Origin: Crocinitomicaceae bacterium
GTDB lineage: Bacteria; Bacteroidota; Bacteroidia; Flavobacteriales_D; Crocinitomicaceae
Length of the DNA: 64,000 nt
Assembly: GCA_017983465.1 (NCBI GenBank)
Contig: JAGOBK010000001.1
Span: forward strand, 1 to 64,000
Reading direction: 5' to 3'
Made by a program: the position numbers and the translations under genes. A model generated the notes under the pieces. It had not been told where the DNA came from. It searched no databases and worked only from the letters and a program-made list of their open reading frames with translations. This document shows positions 52,651-61,204 of the stretch, piece after piece (positions within the stretch are counted from its first letter, which is position 1; each line of letters starts with the position of its first letter).

Positions 52651-53511
52651 ATGAGAGTTTTATTGTACCTTGTTCTTGTAGGCGTGCTAAGTGCGTGTAT
52701 TAAAAATAACCCAAATCCATCGTGGATAGAAGTGAATCCATTCGTGCTTGTAGCTAATCCTTCACTTTCTGGTTCTGAGGGACAATTGTCTCAGGATTTT
52801 CGAGATGTTTGGTTGTATATCGATGATCAAATGATTGGATGTTTTCAAACACCCTTTAAAATTCCCATTTTGAAAGAGGGGAACGTCAATATTAAGATTT
52901 ATCCAGCTGTAAGAAATAATGGGATTGCTACGGATAAAAAGATCTATCCTTTCATGAATGTCTATGAGATCAATTCGAAATTGGTAAAAGATCAGACATT
53001 GACGGTGAATCCCGTGACGAGTTACGTGAATAATTTGAATTTCTGGATCGAAGATTTTGAGGATGCCTCCATTAAAATTCAAGATGATCCAAATACAAGT
53101 CTGGCAAGTTTATTTATTTCTAGTGACAACCTGACACCGTTCAATGGATTTAACTATGGTAAGGTCGTTTTAACTGAACTCGATTCGGTTTGGGTAGCGA
53201 ATACGACAGAACAATTGTCTATCCCTAAGAATAAACCATGTTTCATTGAGGTGGATTACTACAATACCAATTCATTCGTTCAAGGATTCTTGGCACTAAA
53301 TACGAATGGCAATATTTATCAGGACAATGCTGGTTTTAATGAGCAGCCATTTAGCACGGTAAAGTGGAAGAAAATGTACATTGAATTGACAGAATTAATT
53401 GGAAATTCAACAAACGGTTCAAATTTCATTCAAACATTTAAAGCGAATTTAGACTCGCTTCAAACGGAAACGTTTATTTGCGTCGATAACATTAAAATCG
53501 TTTATAAGTAA
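52651..53511 (+). CDS. hypothetical lipoprotein, 286 aa
   Basis: Lipoprotein signal MRVLLYLVLVGVLSAC, lipobox LSAC, starting at ATG 52651 (TTG at 52648 is the other candidate). Mature part is beta-rich, with a possible PEGA-like segment (DVWLYIDDQMIGCFQTPFKIP) and a jelly-roll-like C half (DDPNTS, ITELIG-type strands). No assigned family. Between an oxidoreductase and the glycosylphosphotransferase (1 nt to the next ATG). Confidence 0.75.
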   Translation: MRVLLYLVLVGVLSACIKNNPNPSWIEVNPFVLVANPSLSGSEGQLSQDFRDVWLYIDDQMIGCFQTPFKIPILKEGNVNIKIYPAVRNNGIATDKKIYPFMNVYEINSKLVKDQTLTVNPVTSYVNNLNFWIEDFEDASIKIQDDPNTSLASLFISSDNLTPFNGFNYGKVVLTELDSVWVANTTEQLSIPKNKPCFIEVDYYNTNSFVQGFLALNTNGNIYQDNAGFNEQPFSTVKWKKMYIELTELIGNSTNGSNFIQTFKANLDSLQTETFICVDNIKIVYK

Positions 53512-53512
53512 C

Positions 53513-54904
53513 ATGAAAGATCGTTTTTGGGCTTCTTGTTTAGTATTAATCGATTACCTTTTCGCCGCATTGGCATGGGGTGTGTTTTTCTACATTCGAA
53601 AAACACAGATTGAAGGACAAGCATTTATTCCAGATTCGAAATTTTATTTAGGTCTTTCTCTTGTTCCATTATTTTGGGTGTTCTTTTATTTCATTCAAGG
53701 AACCTATCATGACATCCGAAGAATGTTCCGCTTGCAAATGGTTAACCTTACTTTAATTGCTTCGTTTTTAGGGACCATCATATTATTTTTCACCTTACTT
53801 ATTGACGACGACGTTAAGTCCTATCAAAATTTCTATCGCTCCATTTTCTTTTTGTTTGGACTTCATTTTTTTATTGCACTTATCCCAAGATTGATTTTTA
53901 ACACCTTGCTCATTCGTTTTATTCGAAGTAATGGTCATGGATTTAAAACCATTATTATTGGTGGGAATGAAAAAGCGGTAGAAATTTACAACGAACTCAT
54001 TCAACAAGAGCAAAATACCAATTCCTTCATCGGTTATATAAATGTAAATGGTAAGGATACTTTATTAGATGGAGTTGTTCCCTATTTAGGTCATGCCAAT
54101 AACTTGGAAGAGGTATTGAGTCAGCACGAAGCGGAAGAAGTGATTCTCGCTGTGGAGAGTTCTGATCACAACCGCTTAAAAGACATGATATCTCGTGTGG
54201 ACAATGGAAGAATTCGCATCAAGTTGTTGCCGGATATGTATGCTATTCTTTCTGGTTCTGTTGAAATGACCAATATTTATGGCGCACTGTTAATTGAAAT
54301 CATTCCGGATGCCATGCCGTTTTGGCAACAAGCAATAAAGCGAGTGATGGATGTTGTTTTTTCCCTTGTCGCGGTTGTTTGCTTGATTCCCTTTTATATT
54401 TTCTCCGCATTAGCGGTCAAGCTATCATCTCCTGGACCAATTTTCTTTTTACAAGATAGGGTAGGGATCGATGGAAAGGTTTTTCGCATCATCAAATTCA
54501 GAACGATGTACGTGAATTCAGAGCAGCAAGGACCGCAATTATCTTCAGAAGGGGATCCGCGCATTACGCCGATTGGACGTTTTATGCGTAAAACGAGACT
54601 GGATGAATTCCCTCAGTTTATCAATGTCCTTCTTGGACAAATGTCTTTGGTTGGTCCAAGACCAGAAAGACAATTTTACATCGATCAAATTGTTCAGGTG
54701 GAACCACAGTACATTCATTTAACGAAGGTAAGACCAGGGATAACATCTTGGGGACAAGTGAAATACGGGTATGCAGAAAATGTCGATCAAATGCTTCAAC
54801 GCATGAAGTTCGACTTGATTTACCTCAAAAACAGAAGCCTTGCGTTGGACATAAAAATCATGTTTTACACCGTGATTATTGTCATTAAAGCCAAAGGAAA
54901 GTAG
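53513..54904 (+). CDS. polyprenyl-phosphate hexose-1-phosphate transferase (WbaP/WcaJ-like)
   Basis: 463 residues. Four N-terminal membrane helices, a CoA-binding-like Rossmann domain (FKTIIIGGNEKAVEIYNEL, ~145), a fifth membrane helix (VMDVVFSLVAVVCLIPFYIFSALAV), and a C-terminal bacterial sugar transferase domain with FKVIKFRTMYVNSE-like FRIIKFRTMYVNSE, RLDEFPQFINVLLGQMSLVGPRPERQFY (catalytic Asp-Glu and PRP). It starts glycan assembly by moving hexose-1-phosphate to undecaprenyl phosphate. Likely works with the flippase at 38279. Confidence 0.93.
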   Translation: MKDRFWASCLVLIDYLFAALAWGVFFYIRKTQIEGQAFIPDSKFYLGLSLVPLFWVFFYFIQGTYHDIRRMFRLQMVNLTLIASFLGTIILFFTLLIDDDVKSYQNFYRSIFFLFGLHFFIALIPRLIFNTLLIRFIRSNGHGFKTIIIGGNEKAVEIYNELIQQEQNTNSFIGYINVNGKDTLLDGVVPYLGHANNLEEVLSQHEAEEVILAVESSDHNRLKDMISRVDNGRIRIKLLPDMYAILSGSVEMTNIYGALLIEIIPDAMPFWQQAIKRVMDVVFSLVAVVCLIPFYIFSALAVKLSSPGPIFFLQDRVGIDGKVFRIIKFRTMYVNSEQQGPQLSSEGDPRITPIGRFMRKTRLDEFPQFINVLLGQMSLVGPRPERQFYIDQIVQVEPQYIHLTKVRPGITSWGQVKYGYAENVDQMLQRMKFDLIYLKNRSLALDIKIMFYTVIIVIKAKGK

Positions 54905-54943
54905 AATCTTACACTATAAGTGTTAGAATTCAAAAAACCTTTG

Positions 54944-54951
54944 TATCTTTG
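54944..54951 (+). promoter_or_regulatory. -7 box TATCTTTG of rpsP-rimM
   Basis: Perfect TAnnTTTG, 53 nt before the rpsP ATG at 55005. Confidence 0.5.
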
Positions 54952-55004
54952 CACCTTCAAATTCATTTATAAACGTAGGTTTCGTACCTCAAATTGTAAA
55001 CATT

Positions 55005-55646
55005 ATGGCAACAAGAATCAGATTACAAAGACACGGTAAAAAAGGTAAACCATTTTTTCATTTGGTTGCAGCAGATAGTCGTGCAAAAAGAGATGGTAAA
55101 TTCATCGAAAAATTAGGAACGTATAATCCAACTGCAAATCCAGCGGTAATTAACATCAATTTCGATGCAACTTTGAATTGGGTTCAAACTGGAGCAGAAA
55201 TGTCGGATACGGCTCGTGCAATTTTATCTTACAAAGGAGTTTTGTATAAAAACCACCTTTTAAACGGAGTTAAAAAAGGCGCTTTAACAGTGGAGCAAGT
55301 AGAAGAGAAATTTGCACAGTGGTTAGCTGATAAAGATTCAAAAGTTCAGAACAAAGTTGATGGATTAGTGAAAAATGCAGCACAAGAGAAAATTGCTCGT
55401 CAACAAGCGGAGGTAGCAGCAAACGCAGCGAAAGCAGCAGTAGTTGCAGCGAAAAACGCACCAGTTGTTGAAGAAGTAGCTGAAGAGGTAGCGGTTGAAG
55501 AGACAACAGAAGAAGTTGTAGCGGAAGAAGCTCCAGCAGTTGAAGAAGCTCCAGTAGCAGAAGAAGCTCCTGCAGTTGAAGAGGCTCCAGTAGCGGAAGA
55601 AGCTCCGGCAGCGGAAGAAGCATCAGAAGAAGCTGCGGCTGAATAA
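55005..55646 (+). CDS. rpsP: 30S ribosomal protein S16 with long acidic tail
   Basis: S16 core in residues ~1-90 (MATRIRLQRHGKKGKPFFHLVAADSR split as two visible blocks: RIRLQRHGKKGKPF and HLVAADSRAKRDGKFIEKLG). Core S16 is about 82 residues in E. coli; here the protein is 213, with a helical Ala/Lys-rich linker (~105-155) and an acidic Ala/Glu/Val/Pro tail containing five EEAPxx units. Longer S16 proteins are usual in this phylum. Start ATG is family-typical. Confidence 0.96.
   Translation: MATRIRLQRHGKKGKPFFHLVAADSRAKRDGKFIEKLGTYNPTANPAVININFDATLNWVQTGAEMSDTARAILSYKGVLYKNHLLNGVKKGALTVEQVEEKFAQWLADKDSKVQNKVDGLVKNAAQEKIARQQAEVAANAAKAAVVAAKNAPVVEEVAEEVAVEETTEEVVAEEAPAVEEAPVAEEAPAVEEAPVAEEAPAAEEASEEAAAE
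55524..55613 (+). repeat. five 18-bp tandem repeats coding EEAPxx
   Basis: Units beginning GAAGAAGCTCC at 55524, 55542, 55560, 55578 and 55596 (one unit reads GAAGAGGCTCC) encode EEAPAV/EEAPVA/EEAPAV/EEAPVA/EEAPAA in the acidic tail of S16. Simple-sequence repeat that can vary in length. Confidence 0.85.
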
Positions 55647-55651
55647 GCTTT

Positions 55652-56179
55652 ATGCAAAAAAAAGATTGTTTTTATTTAGGAATAATAGCGAAACTTCACG
55701 GATTTAAAGGTGAAGTTTCGTTGTTTTTGGACGTTTCTAATCCTGCTGAATACGCAACGTTAGATGCAGTTTTTGTGGAAATTGATGGTGGACTTGTTCC
55801 ATTTTTCGTTCAAAACATTAAGATTAAGACCAAGGGTTTCGTGGCGGTGAAATTCCAAGGTGTCGATAGTGAACAAGATGCTCAGCGCATTTTGAAAAAG
55901 CCCGTTTACCTTCCCGAAGCATTTTTACAAGAGTTAGATCAGACATCATTCTATGATCATGAAATCATTGGTTACACGGTAATCGATGAAGTTCATGGCG
56001 ATGTAGGAATTGTTGAAAATGTCATCGATATGGCTGCAAATCCATTGTTGCAGTTAAATAAAAATGGAGTAGAGGTATTGCTTCCGATTTTTGATGGACT
56101 TGTTCAAAAAGTTCAGCGCAAAAAAAAGGAGCTTTATGTTAAAGCTCCTGAAGGATTAATCGATTTGTACTTAGGTTAA
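55652..56179 (+). CDS. rimM: ribosome maturation factor RimM
   Basis: 175 residues: RimM N domain (YLGIIAKLHGFKGEVSLFLDVSNPAEY) and PRC-barrel C domain (DHEIIGYTVIDEVHGDVGIVE, PLLQLNKNGVEVLLPIFDGLVQKV). Works on 16S rRNA 3' domain assembly. Six nt after rpsP, as in the common rpsP-rimM-trmD order, but trmD is not next. Its 3' end codes, on the other strand, for a terminator of the convergent GH3 gene. Confidence 0.95.
   Translation: MQKKDCFYLGIIAKLHGFKGEVSLFLDVSNPAEYATLDAVFVEIDGGLVPFFVQNIKIKTKGFVAVKFQGVDSEQDAQRILKKPVYLPEAFLQELDQTSFYDHEIIGYTVIDEVHGDVGIVENVIDMAANPLLQLNKNGVEVLLPIFDGLVQKVQRKKKELYVKAPEGLIDLYLG
56120..56148 (-). terminator. minus-strand intrinsic terminator inside rimM
   Basis: GGAGCTTTA (56128-56136) is an exact complement of TAAAGCTCC (56140-56148) around TGT; on the minus strand the stem is followed by eight T (56127-56120). 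It lies 28 nt after the stop of the GH3 gene and within the last codons of rimM. Confidence 0.8.
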
Positions 56180-57321
56180 TTCACCTTAAGTAATCCCATT
56201 GCAATTTTCATGCGGATAACTTTTTTCGCAGCTTCATCCACTTTCTTTTTGAATTCTTTATTCGTGCGGTAAGCTGTCAAAATCTCTTGATGCGCTTTCT
56301 TTGCATCCAATGGCATTAACACGATGTCACATCCCGCGTTGATTGCTTTGTAAGCAGCTTGAGGGACATTCACTACTCCGCCCATGTTCATGGCGTCAGT
56401 TACGATGAGTCCTTTAAATCCAAGGCTATCTTTCAATAACTCCGTAACAATTTTCTCTGAACAGGTAGATGGCAGTCCTTTTGTGTCGTATTTGGCATTG
56501 TTCTGAACGGCAATGTGCGCCACCATAATCGATAATACGCCATTGGCAATCAAGGTTGGATAATTACAGATTTCCTTCATTTCACCATCAATCACTTGTA
56601 AGGCCTTGTGTGTGTCGCCAGTTACAAGTCCGTGTCCTGGGAAATGTTTCGCTGTTGCGATAATATTGTTGCGCTGAGTTTCTTGAATAAAAGCATCTGA
56701 CCAAGGAATGATATTCGCTGGGACAGCGCCAAAACTTCTGAATCCAACTGTTGTATTTGGCGACATATCCACCACTGGTGAGAAGTTGTAATTGATTCCA
56801 ATTGCATTCAAATCACCTGAAATGGTTTTTGCACAAGCAATTACTTCCTCAACGTTCTTTAACTCGTTCGCTTTTTTTACGATGGTAGAACCAGCAATTT
56901 TTCGGTTCACTAAACTCGGCTCGGCATCCGCGCTATATAAGAAGGGAAGATTGCCAAATTTCGCATTGTTGGACTCAAAGTCTTTAATCCATGAACTGAA
57001 TTCTTCCTTGGTGCCGTTTAACATCAAGACTCCACCAATCACACGGTCTTTGATGTGTTGATCAATGGTCACTTTCGTTTGACCCAAACGTCCAACAGCA
57101 GGCATGATTAATTGCGCAACAATGGCAGTGTCATCCATTTGTTTAAAAACGCGATCAACTTCTTTGTCTAATGCTGGATTATCCTTCAGAAAATCAGCCA
57201 ATTCAAAACTAATTTCCGTTTTTGGCTGAATTACTTTTGCTTGTTTTGTTGATTCATTTGATTGCGCACATCCTTGAAATAGGAGTCCCGCTAAAAATAA
57301 TGGAGTGATGATTTTTTTCAT
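56176..57321 (-). CDS. GH3 beta-N-acetylhexosaminidase-like lipoprotein
   Basis: 382 residues starting at ATG 57321 with lipoprotein signal (MKKIITPLFLAGLLFQGC, Cys18). The (beta/alpha)8 GH3 barrel with KHFPGHGLVTGDTHKAL (His-Asp catalytic pair of NagZ-type enzymes) and the nucleophile Asp in LIVTDAMNMGGV. This NagZ-like set suggests release of N-acetylglucosamine from peptidoglycan or other glycans, but with an outer- or inner-membrane lipid anchor rather than in the cytoplasm. TAA interlocks with rimM's TAA. Confidence 0.88.
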   Translation of the reverse strand: MKKIITPLFLAGLLFQGCAQSNESTKQAKVIQPKTEISFELADFLKDNPALDKEVDRVFKQMDDTAIVAQLIMPAVGRLGQTKVTIDQHIKDRVIGGVLMLNGTKEEFSSWIKDFESNNAKFGNLPFLYSADAEPSLVNRKIAGSTIVKKANELKNVEEVIACAKTISGDLNAIGINYNFSPVVDMSPNTTVGFRSFGAVPANIIPWSDAFIQETQRNNIIATAKHFPGHGLVTGDTHKALQVIDGEMKEICNYPTLIANGVLSIMVAHIAVQNNAKYDTKGLPSTCSEKIVTELLKDSLGFKGLIVTDAMNMGGVVNVPQAAYKAINAGCDIVLMPLDAKKAHQEILTAYRTNKEFKKKVDEAAKKVIRMKIAMGLLKVN

Positions 57322-57339
57322 AGTATAAATTGTCAGTTT

Positions 57340-57347
57340 CAAATTTA
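57340..57347 (-). promoter_or_regulatory. candidate -7 box TAAATTTG for GH3 gene
   Basis: Minus-strand TAAATTTG, 18 nt before ATG 57321. Confidence 0.4.
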
Positions 57348-57534
57348 ATGATATCCCGTTTAGACAGTTTCGTTTTTTGATGAAGAAATAACCAAGGTCT
57401 TGTCAATAACTATGCCTAAGCTTCCATTCAAGACCAGTCCTAAAAAAATGCTTAACTTTAAGTTAATATTGCTTAAATATTACGCAAGTAATACCATTAT
57501 TTGTCATCAAAGCAATAAACTAACGTAAGTTCAA

Positions 57535-59796
57535 ATGAGAAAAACAATTCTATTCCTTTCCTTTTTCACATCCATGATTGGATTTTCACAGGTTCAAAAC
57601 TTTTATGATCGCGCCACAATTCAAACCATAGAGGTGTTTTTTAGTTTTTCGAATTGGGATGCACAACTTGACGCTGCTGTTGCTTCCGAAGCATATATCA
57701 TCGCGGATTCGGTTCGAATCAATGGTATTTCTTTTGATAGTTGTGGCGTGAAGTACAAAGGAAACAGTTCTTACAGTCCGACAAATCAAAAGAATCCTTT
57801 ACACATCGAACTCGACCACATTAAGGGAAATCAAGATTACCAGGGTTATACTGATATTAAATTGCAGAATGGCTACAAAGATCCATCCATGATTCGTGAG
57901 GTGCTTTCCTATGCCATTCTAGAGCAATACATGGATTGTCCTAAAGGGAACTTTGCTAATGTTTATGTGAATGGAGTATATCGCGGAATGTATTCAAGCG
58001 CGGAAAGCATCAATAAAACATTTAATGCAAATCATTATTACCAAAGTGGGGATACTTATTTTAAATGTAATCCAATTGGTGGTGCAGGACCTGGAAGTAC
58101 GGTTAGTCCAGATTTAAAATACATCAGTATGGATAGCAGTGCCTATTCCAATGGATATGAATTACGCAGTACTTACGGTTGGAATCGTTTAGTGGATCTC
58201 ATCAATACGTTGAATAATGATTTTACGAATATTGAATCTAAATTGGATATTGATCGTGCGATTTGGATGTTAGCGTTCAATAATGTTCTTGTTAATTTGG
58301 ATTCCTACAGTGGAGCGTTCCGACAAAACTATTATTTAACTTGGGATAACAATGCGCGATTCGTTCCGACAGTATGGGATTTAAACATGAGTTTTGGTGG
58401 ATTTCCGGGAGGAACCGGTTCGGGAACAACAACACCAACAACGCTAGATCCAATGTCGAACAGTACTTCGACGATTCATCCGCTTATTGTGAAAATATTG
58501 GGGAATCCGATGTATAAACGCATGTACATGGCACACGTCCGTACCATGGTGCAGGAAATGTTTGCAAACGATTATTATTTGACAGTTGCGAATCAATTGC
58601 GCACAACGATTGATGCAACGGTGAATTCTGACCCGTATAAATTTTACACGTATACACAGTTTCAAAATAGTTTAACTACTGCAGTTACTGGGACTGGTGG
58701 TCCAGGTGGTGGAGCCAGCATTCCGGGAATTCAAGCACTCATGAGTGCTCGTGTTTCATATTTCAACACCAATGCCAATTATGTTTTAGTTGCCCCTGTG
58801 ATTTCCAGTTTTTCTTCGAATGTTGCAAGTCCCGTTTATAATCAAACAATAACCATCAATGCCACTTGTGCAAATGAAACCTCTGTTTATTTAGGTTACA
58901 GAACGAATCATCAATTGAAGTTCAATCGTGTTCCTATGTTTGATGATGGCTTGCACAATGATGGCGCTGCAGGAGATCATTTATATGGTATTGATGCATT
59001 AGTGAATGGCGTTGTATTTGAATACTACATTTATACGGAAAATTCGAATGCAGGATTGTTTAGTCCGCAACGAGCAGAACATGAATTTCATTCACTTACA
59101 GTTGCCGTTCCTTTCCCAACAGTAGGATCCGTTTTAATCAACGAAGTAGTAGCGTCAAACGGGATTTCTGCGGTGGATCAAAACGGTGAAAATGATGACT
59201 GGATTGAATTGTACAATACGACTTCGAATCCAATAGATCTTTCAGGAATGTATTTAACGGATGATGCATTGGATTTAATGAAATGGTCTTTCCCTGTTTC
59301 AACTACCATTCCCGCAAATGGATACTTAACGGTTTGGGCTGATAATGATGTATTTCAAACGGGTTTACATGCATCGTTCAAATTGAATGCCTCCGGTGAA
59401 CTAGTCATCTTGAGCAACGGAGCTACTTTTTATGATCAAGTTGGATTTGGAGTTCAAACAACAGATGTGTCCTATGCACGTTGTCCAGACGGAGGGGCGA
59501 CATTTGCCTATGTAGCACCAACATTCATGGCGTCTAATAATTGCAACGCTTCCGTGGAACAGTTGAATTTTGAAGTAAAAATATACCCAAATCCATTTAA
59601 CGAACAGTTAACCATTCAGCTAGATGAACAATTGACTACTCAAGTAACGATTAGCGATGTGAATGGTAAAATACTTTTGAACGAACAATATTCATCTCCC
59701 GAAAATGTCATTTCGACGGCCAATTGGTCGAATGGAATGTACATTGTTACCATTCAAAATGAACGTGGATTGAAATCATTAAAATTAGTCAAGTAA
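57535..59796 (+). CDS. secreted CotH-kinase family protein with lamin-tail domain and T9SS sorting domain
   Basis: 753 residues with a signal peptide (MRKTILFLSFFTSMIGFSQ). CotH-type kinase-like domain: CGVKYKGNSSYSP, KNPLHIELDH, IKLQNGYKDPSMIREVLSY, FANVYVNGVYRGMYSSAE, FVPTVWDLNMSFGG. Residues ~540-660: lamin-tail domain (VLINEVVASNG, DDWIELYNTTSNPIDLSGMYLTDD). C-terminal ~75 residues (YPNPFNEQLTIQL...GMYIVTI...LKLVK) are a T9SS type A sorting domain. Surface-exposed or secreted. Phosphorylation activity is not shown here. Confidence 0.9.
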   Translation: MRKTILFLSFFTSMIGFSQVQNFYDRATIQTIEVFFSFSNWDAQLDAAVASEAYIIADSVRINGISFDSCGVKYKGNSSYSPTNQKNPLHIELDHIKGNQDYQGYTDIKLQNGYKDPSMIREVLSYAILEQYMDCPKGNFANVYVNGVYRGMYSSAESINKTFNANHYYQSGDTYFKCNPIGGAGPGSTVSPDLKYISMDSSAYSNGYELRSTYGWNRLVDLINTLNNDFTNIESKLDIDRAIWMLAFNNVLVNLDSYSGAFRQNYYLTWDNNARFVPTVWDLNMSFGGFPGGTGSGTTTPTTLDPMSNSTSTIHPLIVKILGNPMYKRMYMAHVRTMVQEMFANDYYLTVANQLRTTIDATVNSDPYKFYTYTQFQNSLTTAVTGTGGPGGGASIPGIQALMSARVSYFNTNANYVLVAPVISSFSSNVASPVYNQTITINATCANETSVYLGYRTNHQLKFNRVPMFDDGLHNDGAAGDHLYGIDALVNGVVFEYYIYTENSNAGLFSPQRAEHEFHSLTVAVPFPTVGSVLINEVVASNGISAVDQNGENDDWIELYNTTSNPIDLSGMYLTDDALDLMKWSFPVSTTIPANGYLTVWADNDVFQTGLHASFKLNASGELVILSNGATFYDQVGFGVQTTDVSYARCPDGGATFAYVAPTFMASNNCNASVEQLNFEVKIYPNPFNEQLTIQLDEQLTTQVTISDVNGKILLNEQYSSPENVISTANWSNGMYIVTIQNERGLKSLKLVK

Positions 59797-59804
59797 AAAT
59801 TTGA

Positions 59805-59841
59805 CAAAAAAAAGCCCCGACGATTTGTCGGGGCTTTTTTT
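59805..59841. terminator. bidirectional intrinsic terminator
   Basis: GCCCCGAC (59814-59821) pairs perfectly with GTCGGGGC (59827-59834), flanked by an A tract and a T tract, so it ends both the CotH gene and the convergent small gene. Confidence 0.93.
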
Positions 59842-59853
59842 GAATGATTATAA

Positions 59854-60189
59854 TTAGTCGTTTCGTTGTTCTGAAACTGATTTCTCTAATTTTGCAAATT
59901 GCTCAGCTGTTAAAATGTTTTTTAACATTGCTTTTCTAGCTTCTTCGTTTGATTTGATGATGGCTTTCTTTTGTTCTTCAGAATAGTTTGACATTAAAAT
60001 CCCTTGATTTTTTTGTGCAATACCTAAATGCACGGTGTACACTTCTTCTTGTTGAGCTGCAGTCAATTTCAACATGGTTGTTTGACTTTGAGTTAATGCT
60101 AGCGCATTTTGTTCAGGAGATTGTGCTTGTTGTGCAGCAGCAGTTAGTCCTAAGAAAAATGAAAAACATAAAATTTTAATTGCCTTCAT
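59854..60189 (-). CDS. small periplasmic protein, Spy/LTXXQ-like pattern
   Basis: 111 residues. Signal peptide MKAIKILCFSFFLGLTAAAQ. The mature part is helical and Gln-rich with LTQSQTTMLKLTAAQQEEV and ILTAEQFAKLEKSV, giving an LTxxQ-like pattern as in Spy/CpxP chaperone-type proteins. Homology to Spy is a pattern-level guess. A -7 box lies 24 nt upstream. Confidence 0.72.
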   Translation of the reverse strand: MKAIKILCFSFFLGLTAAAQQAQSPEQNALALTQSQTTMLKLTAAQQEEVYTVHLGIAQKNQGILMSNYSEEQKKAIIKSNEEARKAMLKNILTAEQFAKLEKSVSEQRND

Positions 60190-60213
60190 GGGTATTGTTT
60201 TTTGTAATTAGTT

Positions 60214-60221
60214 CAAATTTA
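60214..60221 (-). promoter_or_regulatory. candidate -7 box TAAATTTG
   Basis: Minus-strand TAAATTTG, 24 nt before ATG 60189. Confidence 0.35.
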
Positions 60222-60319
60222 CGAAACGAAGTTAAGAAAAAAGAGAAAGTTCCTTATTCTTTATTCATCGAAGAGACTAAAACTGAATTTATTCCGTTAA
60301 TTTCGTTTAAAATTCACAA

Positions 60320-61204
60320 TTGAAACTTCTTGCCTCGCAACATATAGACAAACGAAAATGGGATCAAATGGTTGCTTCGGATGAGCAATTGGATTTTTTT
60401 TCCTTGTCCTGGGTTCAAGATATGTTGCATAAAGAATGGGAAATGCTCTGTGATGAAGACGGGAATTACCTTCTGAATATTCCCAAAGGATCAAAATTCG
60501 GCTTTTCATATCGCTTACAGCCTTTCTTCATTCGATCCCTGCATGTTTCATCTAAACATAAAGGTCATTTAAAAGAGCTTGTCCAATTTTTAAAAGCATC
60601 AGCGAGCTATATTCAATTGAATGTAGATTCTGATAATCAAAATGTGTTTCAATCTTTTGGTAATTATCAAGTGCTCGATTTGTCAAAAGATCTTGAAGGA
60701 ATCAAAGCGAATTATGCAACGAATGCCAAACGCATTTTAAAGAAGATTCCTGCTGAATTTATGCTTGGTGAGTCAACAGATGTTTCTGAATTCATTTCTT
60801 TTTTTAGAAAACAAAAAGGGGAGGAGTTGCGTGGCTTCACTTCAGAAGTATGGCAGCGCTTAACAAGCTTTTTGGAGGAAACACAACTTCGTGATATGCT
60901 AAGGATACGAACCGTTCATCTGAATGGCCTTCTTCTTGCTTCTGGAGCATTCATTTCACATAAAGGCACATCTTACTTTTTAAAGGGAACAGCAACGCCG
61001 GAGGGGAAAAAGTTGGGAGCGATGTACGCCTTGATCGATCAGGAAATTTCTTCCATTCAAGAAACACACCACACCTTAGATTTTGTTGGTTCAAACAACG
61101 AGGCGATTGCCCAATTTTACCGAAAGTTTGGTGCTGTCGATAAATCCTATGGGATACTAAAGCAGAATAACCTTCCAGCTATTTTGCGTTTGTTCAAGTC
61201 TTAA
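60320..61204 (+). CDS. GNAT-fold acyltransferase, FemAB-like
   Basis: 294 residues. The double-GNAT pattern is visible: YATNAKRILKKIPAEFMLGEST (~131-152) and the second half with LASGAFISHKGTSYFLKGTATPEGKKLGAMYALIDQEI, TLDFVGSNNEAIAQFYRKFGA, typical of FemAB/GNAT-like proteins that transfer aminoacyl or acyl groups. Substrate unknown. Start is TTG at 60320; no ATG precedes the conserved part. Stop interlocked with the GH92 stop (TTAA). Confidence 0.78.
   Translation: MKLLASQHIDKRKWDQMVASDEQLDFFSLSWVQDMLHKEWEMLCDEDGNYLLNIPKGSKFGFSYRLQPFFIRSLHVSSKHKGHLKELVQFLKASASYIQLNVDSDNQNVFQSFGNYQVLDLSKDLEGIKANYATNAKRILKKIPAEFMLGESTDVSEFISFFRKQKGEELRGFTSEVWQRLTSFLEETQLRDMLRIRTVHLNGLLLASGAFISHKGTSYFLKGTATPEGKKLGAMYALIDQEISSIQETHHTLDFVGSNNEAIAQFYRKFGAVDKSYGILKQNNLPAILRLFKS

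Noticed and set aside
55400..55657. Minus-strand frame rich in Ser, Ala and Thr opposite rpsP, and a Leu-rich one at 55270-55623
   Set aside because: Mirror images of the S16 Ala/Glu repeat; low-complexity composition and no independent start signal.
57348..57534. Possible gene or RNA before the CotH gene
   Set aside because: AT-rich promoter-like stretch with no frame, hairpin or tRNA pattern that stands out.
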